Assembly (NCBI GenBank): GCA_036257595.1
Contig: DATAFF010000019.1
Coordinates: 1-6,213, forward strand
Direction: 5' to 3'
Length of the DNA: 6,213 nt
Source: DATAFF01 sp036257595
GTDB lineage: Bacteria > Pseudomonadota > Alphaproteobacteria > Rhizobiales > Aestuariivirgaceae
Of the stretch, positions 1 through 5,264 are shown in pieces; position 1 is the first letter of the stretch, and every line of letters begins with the position of its first letter. A model generated the notes under the pieces. That model was not told the DNA's origin, ran no database searches, and saw only the letters and a list, made by a program, of their open reading frames with translations. A program made the position numbers and the translations under genes.

Positions 1-782
1 TATTTTTCCAGAACTTTCGGAGCTGGGCTGTCGGGGCGCTTTCTGCCGACCGGGCCCCTTTGTTCAGGTGATGACATTGATGGCGCGGGCCGCGAATATT
101 CTCGCCGGGCAAGGGTTCGCGGCTTTCGATCTCCTGACAAAGCCGCTGTTCGATCTTCTTCAATGGTTGGCGTTTTCGTGTCGGGAGAGGGGGAGCGAAT
201 TTTCTCAATTTCGCTGTCGGCATCAGCCATGATGCTTTCCAGTGAAAAACTGGCAAGGAGTTCCTTGTCGCTCAACCCTTGCGGCTCAGTTACTGAGTGG
301 AGGCCTGTGGGCAGATCTCCCTCTGTGTTGTCTTCACTCTCATCCGGAACTAAGCGATCGATTTCCTTCCTGAGTTCCGCAATGACGAAGTCTTCGTCTA
401 CTGAATGAGTTTCGGCAGTTCCCTTTGCATCGGGTTCGGCCGAGCCATGATCACTCTGTCTTTTCAGTGATTTCCCCAACAAAGCTCCCTCGCTCGGATG
501 GGGCGGCGCCTCGGTCGGTTTCGGCGGAGTTCTCCTTTTCTGCGCGGTCGGAGCCTCCGGCTGTGTTGTTGCGTCGGATCGCCCCGTCCGACTGGGTTGC
601 ATTTGGGCAATGCGAGCCGTTTCCAATCGGATATCCCTCGCATGTGGATCGAAGGTGACCTGCGTCTGTCTTGTTTGTTCCAATTTCTTGTTGGCTCGAC
701 TCTCGCTTGGGCGAGACACCTCAGACTTCGATCGCCCGATCGGAGTATGCGTCCTGATCCAATTGCTAATGCCCTTCGTCAT
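1..782 (-). CDS. Unrecognised disordered, charged protein (partial, continues past the left edge)
   Basis: I do not recognise this protein and assign no function. The minus-strand frame starting at the ATG at 782-780 stays open for at least 260 codons to the window edge, while one competing minus frame is seen to stop quickly. An AAGGGGG Shine-Dalgarno stretch lies 5 nt before this ATG, and a TATAAT lies about 40 nt upstream. The protein begins MTKGISNWIRTHTPIGRSKS and is rich in Lys, Arg, Pro, Ser, Thr and Glu, with almost no long hydrophobic stretch, so it is probably disordered and soluble in this part. Two stretches look helical: about residues 128-145 (acidic, with FVIAELRKEIDRL) and about 171-195 (ELLASFSLESIMADADSEIE). 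No signal peptide or membrane segment is visible. It follows the cyclase gene by 54 nt on the same strand. GC is about 55%, much lower than the neighbours, with many AT-ending codons, which suggests transfer or weak codon selection. The C-terminal part is unseen and could hold a real domain. Confidence 0.72.
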   Translation of the reverse strand, partial: MTKGISNWIRTHTPIGRSKSEVSRPSESRANKKLEQTRQTQVTFDPHARDIRLETARIAQMQPSRTGRSDATTQPEAPTAQKRRTPPKPTEAPPHPSEGALLGKSLKRQSDHGSAEPDAKGTAETHSVDEDFVIAELRKEIDRLVPDESEDNTEGDLPTGLHSVTEPQGLSDKELLASFSLESIMADADSEIEKIRSPSPDTKTPTIEEDRTAALSGDRKPRTLARREYSRPAPSMSSPEQRGPVGRKRPDSPAPKVLEK

Positions 783-787
783 CACTG

Positions 788-794
788 CCCCCTT
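788..794 (-). promoter_or_regulatory. Ribosome binding site of the unrecognised left-edge gene
   Basis: On the minus strand AAGGGGG sits 5 nt upstream of the ATG at 782-780. It decides the start: a GTG directly before this ATG lies too close to the site to use it well. The frame itself stays open back to the cyclase stop codon. Confidence 0.5.
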
Positions 795-821
795 ACTGAC
801 GATTACTCTCTTGCCCTCCCG

Positions 822-827
822 ATTATA
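822..827 (-). promoter_or_regulatory. Candidate -10 box (TATAAT) for the left-edge gene
   Basis: A perfect TATAAT is read on the minus strand between the cyclase stop and the downstream ATG. It would place transcription start near 815, giving a leader of about 33 nt. The sequence 17 bp upstream (CAGGTG) is a poor -35 hexamer, as expected for a promoter that needs an activator. The palindrome at 846-867 covers that position. The gene would then have its own promoter rather than depend only on read-through from the cyclase. Confidence 0.45.
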
Positions 828-836
828 CTCGTGCTG

Positions 837-2741
837 TCAGGCGTCACCTGTGCTGTTTGGCACAGGTTCATCTTGAATCTTCTTGCGGGGGATGAGGCGG
901 TACAGGTTGAACCGCCGCGACACGCCGCGAATGCGGTGGGGTCCGAGATTCTCCAGATCGAAACCATCGAGATGGCGGGCGGTCTCCTGGCTGACCGCGA
1001 TCCGGACCTCGGCGGTCTCGGGGGTGAACATGCGGGCCGCCTGCTCCATGCGCTGGGCGATGTTCACGGTGCGGCCGACGGCGGTGTAGTTGATTCGTCC
1101 CGGAGCGCCGATATTGCCGACGAGCAGCGGGCCGGTGTGCAGGCCGATGCGCACCGCGATGCCGGGCAGGCCGGCGGCGGTGCGCTCGCGGTTCTCGGCC
1201 TCGATCCCCTCGCCCATCAGCTCGGCGGCGCGGGCGGCAGCGCGGGCCGACAAGCGGCCGCCATCATCCTCGCTGCCATCGGCCAGCCAGAAGGCCATCA
1301 TGGCATCGCCCATATATTTGTCGACGACGCCGTCGGTCGCCTCGACGGCCGCGGCAAGCACCTCGAAATGGCGGTTGAGCAGGGCCGCGGTGTCGCTCGG
1401 ATTCATCGGCTCGGTCATGCGGGTATAGCCGACAATGTCGGTGAAGCAGACAGTGGCAGTGCGGTAGACTGAGGGGATGTCCTGAGCGCCCTGGGCGATG
1501 AAGCGGCGGACCAGGCTCTTCGGCACATAGCGCTCGAACCAGCGCAAGGCTTCGATCATGCGGTTGAAGGCGCGCGCCTGCTCGTCCATCTCGCGGATGC
1601 GGCTGCGGCGCATCTCGGGGACGGCGGCAAGCTCGAGGCTCGACACGGCGACCGCGGCATCGGCCATGTCGCTGATCGGCCGCCCGAGCTTGCGGCCCAT
1701 CCAGATGGCGAGGAAGAGCGCGGCGACGAGGGCGCTCAGGCCGACGACGCCGCTGACCAAGAGCCGCGACAAGGGCGCATCGACGGCATTGAGCGAGACA
1801 TAGGCGCCGGCGGTCAACGCCAGCGGACCATAGGCGGGAAGCGGCTTGGTGATGATGACCCAGTCGTCGCCGCGCACCTTCTGGAGAATCCTGACGACGA
1901 CGCCGCGATCGCGCATGGATCTGAAGAGGTCGACCTTCTCGGCCTGGCCGATGCCGGAGATCACTCCATCACCGAAGCGGTCGATGGTCGGCAGCGGCAT
2001 GCCGGGCTTGAGATCGTCGGCGCCGGACACCAGCAGGGGATGGGCGAGGACGCCGTTGCCCGACAGGATGAAGGCGATGAGCCCCTCCTCGGCCGAGATC
2101 TTGGAGACCAGCCCGGACAGGCGCTCCATGCTGACCCCGGCAATGACCACGCCGCGGAACATGCCGCCGGAAAAAACCGGGGCATGGGCCGAGGCATAGG
2201 TCGCCTTGGCACCGGTCACGAAGACCGGCCGCGACCAGCCGGGGCCGTCGCCGGCACGGGCGCTGGCCAGCACCTTGGCAAGGTTCGGATCGAGCGGGGG
2301 TGGAAACTTTTCGACGCGACCTTCGCCGATATCATTCCGCATGGCGAGAAAACGCGTGCCATCGGCGCGGACAAAAGTCACCCCACCGATCGAGGGGGTC
2401 GCGGCCAGCGCGCCGATCAGCAGGTCCTCGGTCGGGGCCGAATCGGGGGAAGTCAGCTTCTCCGACAGGATCTCGGCGAGATACACGGTCTGGTCGCGGG
2501 CCGGCTGCAGTTCGGCATCCACCGCATTCTCGATCAGGCCGATGATGAGCTCGATCTTGTCGGTCAAAAGCTCGGTGGCGCTGCGCACCCCGCTGATCAG
2601 GTTGACGGCGAGGACGAGGCCGACGGCGAGCAGGACGACGACGGCGGCGCCGCCCGCCAGGGCCGCTGCAATCGGGGTGCGGAGGGATTTGAGCCGGCGC
2701 CGCATCGAACGCCGCGGCTTGGTCTCGGTGGTAGTCGTCAT
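837..2741 (-). CDS. Membrane class III adenylate cyclase with extracytoplasmic sensor and HAMP domain
   Basis: This 634-residue protein should convert ATP to cAMP in the cytoplasm under control of a periplasmic sensor. Order: basic N-terminus, TM1 about 24-49, a sensor region about 50-325 (probably Cache-like, ligand unknown), TM2 about 327-347, HAMP about 348-400, and a class III catalytic domain about 425-615. The metal-binding aspartates are D435 (in FTDIVGYT) and D479 (in KYMGDAMMAFW), 44 residues apart as in mycobacterial Rv1625c. K475 occupies the adenine-selecting lysine position. N560 and R564 (in VNIAQRM) match the transition-state pair, and T553 takes the place of the second purine-selecting Asp, as in many bacterial members. 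The motif reads GRTVN where GDTVN is commoner. All core residues are present, so activity is likely. The ATG at 2741 has little Shine-Dalgarno and a TATGAT box 8 nt upstream, so near-leaderless expression is possible. The next gene on this strand starts 54 nt after the stop. A guanylate cyclase is less likely given K475. Confidence 0.93.
   Translation of the reverse strand: MTTTTETKPRRSMRRRLKSLRTPIAAALAGGAAVVVLLAVGLVLAVNLISGVRSATELLTDKIELIIGLIENAVDAELQPARDQTVYLAEILSEKLTSPDSAPTEDLLIGALAATPSIGGVTFVRADGTRFLAMRNDIGEGRVEKFPPPLDPNLAKVLASARAGDGPGWSRPVFVTGAKATYASAHAPVFSGGMFRGVVIAGVSMERLSGLVSKISAEEGLIAFILSGNGVLAHPLLVSGADDLKPGMPLPTIDRFGDGVISGIGQAEKVDLFRSMRDRGVVVRILQKVRGDDWVIITKPLPAYGPLALTAGAYVSLNAVDAPLSRLLVSGVVGLSALVAALFLAIWMGRKLGRPISDMADAAVAVSSLELAAVPEMRRSRIREMDEQARAFNRMIEALRWFERYVPKSLVRRFIAQGAQDIPSVYRTATVCFTDIVGYTRMTEPMNPSDTAALLNRHFEVLAAAVEATDGVVDKYMGDAMMAFWLADGSEDDGGRLSARAAARAAELMGEGIEAENRERTAAGLPGIAVRIGLHTGPLLVGNIGAPGRINYTAVGRTVNIAQRMEQAARMFTPETAEVRIAVSQETARHLDGFDLENLGPHRIRGVSRRFNLYRLIPRKKIQDEPVPNSTGDA
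846..867. promoter_or_regulatory. CRP/FNR-like palindromic operator candidate
   Basis: Perfect 8-bp arms (plus strand ACCTGTGC and GCACAGGT) are separated by 6 nt, 22 bp in all. The core TGTGC-N6-GCACA has the spacing of the enterobacterial CRP consensus TGTGA-N6-TCACA, differing only in the innermost base of each half. The centre at 856.5 lies 41.5 bp upstream of the start point predicted from the TATAAT at 827-822, which is the classical class II activator position. The site lies within the last codons of the adenylate cyclase gene. The binding protein is inference: rhizobial CRP-like proteins can prefer other sites. A hairpin in the mRNA is the alternative; no U-run follows, so it is not an intrinsic terminator. 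Confidence 0.4.
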
Positions 2742-2853
2742 TGGTGGAGATCATAGGAGAATGATCCGCTCATAGGCAGAGGCAGTATTGCCTCGCGGCG
2801 GAAGGCCCCTACCTTCCTCCTCGGGGAGCCGTTTCAGCCTCGGAGATGCTGCC
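2742..2853. promoter_or_regulatory. Divergent intergenic control region between cyclase and hydrolase genes
   Basis: These 112 bp must hold the promoters of both divergent genes. The inverted repeat GATCAT-N6-ATGATC lies at 2749-2766. TCATAGG occurs twice in direct orientation, at 2751-2757 and 2770-2776. On the minus strand TATGAT at 2755-2750 is a fair -10 box, but no good -35 is seen (CTGCCT, 18 bp away, is weak). For the plus-strand gene I see no convincing -10 or -35. The inverted repeat overlaps the candidate cyclase -10, so a bound repressor there would block the cyclase promoter. This is inferred from position only. Confidence 0.35.
2842..2845 (+). promoter_or_regulatory. Ribosome binding site of the dienelactone hydrolase gene
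   Basis: GGAG lies 8 nt before the ATG at 2854. This supports the ATG over the in-frame TTG at 2788, which would add 22 residues without family character and push the Tat motif away from the N-terminus. Confidence 0.55.
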
Positions 2854-3732
2854 ATGACCACCGTGCCGAAGATCACGCCGGAGATGATCCGCCTCTATGA
2901 CGAGTACACCCATATCACCCTCGACCGCCGCGGCTTCCTGGCCAAGTTGACCAACCTCGCCGGATCGAGCGCCGCAGCGGCGGCGATCCTGTCGCTGCTG
3001 GAGAACAACTACGCACAAGCCGCGCTGGTTGCCGCGGACGACCCACGGATTCAGGCGCAAACGGTCAAGTTTCCCAGCCCGAATGGCGAAATCAGCGGCT
3101 ATCTGGCAAAGCCGGCGAATGCCGGCGGCAAGCTGCCGGCGGTGGTGGTGGTTCACGAGAATCGCGGCCTCAACCCGCATATTCAGGACGTTGCACGGCG
3201 GGTGGCGCTGGAGGGGTTCCTGGTGCTCGCGGTCGATTTCCTGACGCCGGCCGGCGGCACGCCCAAGGACGAGGACAAGGCGCGCGAGATGATCGCGGCG
3301 CTCGATCCGGCCAAGGCGGTGGCCGACGGGGTGGCGGCAGTCGCCTATCTGAAATCCCGTCCGGATTCGAACGGCAAGGTGGGGGCGGTGGGCTTCTGCT
3401 GGGGCGGCGGAATGGTCAACCGGCTGGCGGTCAACGCCCCCGATCTTAACGCCGCGGTCGCCTATTACGGGCCGCAGCCCGACCCCAAGGACGTGCCCAA
3501 GATCAAGGCCCAGCTGATGCTGCACTATGCCGGCAAGGACGAGCGGATCAATGCCGGGATCGCGGGTTATGAGGCGGCGCTCAAGGCGGCCAACGTCCCC
3601 TACACGCTGTTCATGTATGACGGGGTGGAGCACGCCTTCAACAACGACACCAATGCGGCGCGCTACAACAAGGAGGCCGCCGACCTCGCCTTCGGGCGCA
3701 CGATCGACTTCCTCAAGAAGACGCTGTCCTAG
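2854..3732 (+). CDS. Dienelactone hydrolase family protein with Tat-type signal
   Basis: An alpha/beta hydrolase of the dienelactone hydrolase (carboxymethylenebutenolidase-like, YghX-like) family, 292 residues from the ATG at 2854. The triad is complete: C182 in GFCWGGG (nucleophile elbow), D229 in HYAGKDERI and H260 in GVEHAF. E102 in VHENRGLN matches the glutamate that hydrogen-bonds the nucleophile in Pseudomonas dienelactone hydrolase. The N-terminus has an unusually long lead before LDRRGFLAKL (Arg pair 25-26), then an Ala/Leu-rich stretch and a likely AQA site near 54-56. This fits a twin-arginine signal, so the enzyme may be folded before export to the periplasm. The true substrate is unknown; family members cleave lactones and esters, and no chlorocatechol or other aromatic-ring genes are nearby. 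It stands alone on the plus strand, divergent from the cyclase and convergent with hutH, with which it shares the stop site. Confidence 0.9.
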   Translation: MTTVPKITPEMIRLYDEYTHITLDRRGFLAKLTNLAGSSAAAAAILSLLENNYAQAALVAADDPRIQAQTVKFPSPNGEISGYLAKPANAGGKLPAVVVVHENRGLNPHIQDVARRVALEGFLVLAVDFLTPAGGTPKDEDKAREMIAALDPAKAVADGVAAVAYLKSRPDSNGKVGAVGFCWGGGMVNRLAVNAPDLNAAVAYYGPQPDPKDVPKIKAQLMLHYAGKDERINAGIAGYEAALKAANVPYTLFMYDGVEHAFNNDTNAARYNKEAADLAFGRTIDFLKKTLS

Positions 3733-5264
3733 AGCAACGGTCCGACAAGGTCTCGGAACAGCGGACTGGCGATCAGCCGGCGCATGCTCGCGATATCGTC
3801 GCTGAAGGCGCGGTCGACATGGCGCGCCGGCACCTCGGCGCGGATCGCCCGATGGGCGGATTCGAGCGGCTCGGAGGAATGCATCGGCCGGCGGAAATCG
3901 ATGCCCTCGGCGGCGGCCAGGAGCTCGATGGCGATCACGCCCTCGGTGTTGGCGAGCATGCGGTGGAGGCGGAGCGCGCCATGGGTCGCCATCGACACAT
4001 GGTCCTCCTGATTGGCGGACGTCGGCAGCGAGTCGGTGCTGGCCGGGTGGCTCAGCATGCGGTTCTCGGCAACCAGCGCGGCCGCGGTCACATGGGCGAT
4101 CATATAGCCGGAATTGAGCCCCGGCTCGGCGACGAGAAAGGCCGGCAGCTCGCTCATGGTGGTGTCGGTCAGCTCGGCAACCCGGCGCTCGGCGATGGCG
4201 CCGATCTCGGCGATGGCAAGCGCCATCATGTCAGCCGCGAAGGCCACCGGCTCGGCATGAAAATTGCCGCCCGACAGCACGGCACGATGCTCGGCAAAGA
4301 GCAGCGGATTGTCGCTCACGGCATTGGCCTCGATCATCAGGCCCGAGGCCACCGAGCGAAGAACGTCCAGCGCCGCCCCCATGACCTGCGGCTGGCAGCG
4401 GAAGGAATAGGGGTCCTGGACCTTGTCGTCGCCGACAAGATGCGAGGCGCGGATCTCGCTGCCGGCGAGCAGCCGGCGGTAATGGGCGGCGAGCTCGACC
4501 TGGCCGGGATGCGGCCGCAGGGCATGGATGCGCGGATCGAAGGGGGTGTCGGAGCCCTTGATCGCGTCGGTCGACAGCGCGCCTGCGACCACGGCGGCCT
4601 GCATCACCCGCTCGGCACCGATGAGCGCGGCAAGGGCGATGGCGGTCGAGACCTGGGTGCCATTGAGCAGCGCCAGGCCTTCCTTGGGGCCGAGCACCAC
4701 CGGTTCGAGGCCGACCCGCGCCAGGGCGGCGGCGCCGCCCAGGGTCAGGCCGTCGATCTGAGCTTCGCCCTCGCCGATTGCCACGAGCGCCAGATGGGCG
4801 AGCGGCGCGAGGTCGCCGGAGGCGCCAACCGAGCCCTGGGAGGGGATCACGGGGAGAATGTCATGGGCGACCATCGCGGCCAGCAAATCCAGGGTTGTCG
4901 GGGCGATGCCGGAATGACCACGGCTCAGCGACTTGACCTTCAGGAGCAGGATCAACCGCACGATCTCCGGTGCGAGGGGCGCGCCGGTGCCGGCGGCATG
5001 CGAGCGGACCAGATTGACCTGAAGTCGCTTCAGATCGGCGTCGGCAATGCGCGCCTTGGCGAGCTTGCCGAAGCCGGTGTTGACGCCATAGATCGGCTCG
5101 CCGGTGGCGAGGAGCTCATCGACCAGGGCATGGCTCTCGGCAATGGCGGCGACGGCCGCGGGAGCGATGTCGAGGGTGACCGGCCCGGCGAGGGCATGGC
5201 GGATATCGTCCAAGGTGAGATCGTTGGCGTCGATGACGATCGAGGGGCGTTCGGCTTCGGTCAT
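3729..5264 (-). CDS. hutH: Histidine ammonia-lyase
   Basis: Cytoplasmic enzyme that removes ammonia from L-histidine to give trans-urocanate, the first step of histidine breakdown. The 511-residue length is normal for the family. The self-made MIO cofactor comes from A148-S149-G150 in GSVGASGDLAPL. Catalytic residues follow Pseudomonas putida HutH with an offset of 6: Y59 (PIYGVNTGFG), H89 (RSHAAGTG), and Y286 and R289 (QDPYSFRCQPQVMG). GGNFHAEP, NSGYMIAHVTAA and SANQEDHVSM are also intact. I chose the ATG at 5264, whose first base is the last base of the hutF stop (TGATG); the adjoining GTG at 5267 would add one residue and clash with the Shine-Dalgarno. The overlap means translational coupling to hutF in one operon. 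HutH belongs to the MIO-enzyme family with phenylalanine and tyrosine ammonia-lyases; the histidine assignment rests on the motif set and on hutF next door. The 3' end converges on the hydrolase gene. Confidence 0.97.
   Translation of the reverse strand: MTEAERPSIVIDANDLTLDDIRHALAGPVTLDIAPAAVAAIAESHALVDELLATGEPIYGVNTGFGKLAKARIADADLKRLQVNLVRSHAAGTGAPLAPEIVRLILLLKVKSLSRGHSGIAPTTLDLLAAMVAHDILPVIPSQGSVGASGDLAPLAHLALVAIGEGEAQIDGLTLGGAAALARVGLEPVVLGPKEGLALLNGTQVSTAIALAALIGAERVMQAAVVAGALSTDAIKGSDTPFDPRIHALRPHPGQVELAAHYRRLLAGSEIRASHLVGDDKVQDPYSFRCQPQVMGAALDVLRSVASGLMIEANAVSDNPLLFAEHRAVLSGGNFHAEPVAFAADMMALAIAEIGAIAERRVAELTDTTMSELPAFLVAEPGLNSGYMIAHVTAAALVAENRMLSHPASTDSLPTSANQEDHVSMATHGALRLHRMLANTEGVIAIELLAAAEGIDFRRPMHSSEPLESAHRAIRAEVPARHVDRAFSDDIASMRRLIASPLFRDLVGPLL

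Noticed and set aside
163..408. Plus-strand 81-codon Ser-rich frame
   Set aside because: It is the complement of the Glu/Asp/Lys-rich minus-strand gene; Ser runs are what acidic codons give on the other strand.
846..867. Intrinsic terminator for the cyclase gene
   Set aside because: The 8-bp hairpin lies before the stop codon and is not followed by a U-run on the minus strand.
498..1472. Plus-strand open frame of 324 codons
   Set aside because: It is antisense to both the cyclase catalytic domain and the unknown left-edge gene, crosses two real genes and has no domain character.
2040..2756. Plus-strand 238-codon frame and overlapping plus frames opposite the cyclase sensor region
   Set aside because: Antisense shadows of the cyclase; His/Gly/Arg-rich with no recognisable fold.
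2788..2853. TTG start for the hydrolase adding 22 residues
   Set aside because: A rare start codon; the ATG at 2854 has GGAG at good spacing.
2809..3633. Minus-strand 274-codon frame opposite the hydrolase gene
   Set aside because: The plus strand encodes a full triad-bearing hydrolase; the minus product has no domain character.
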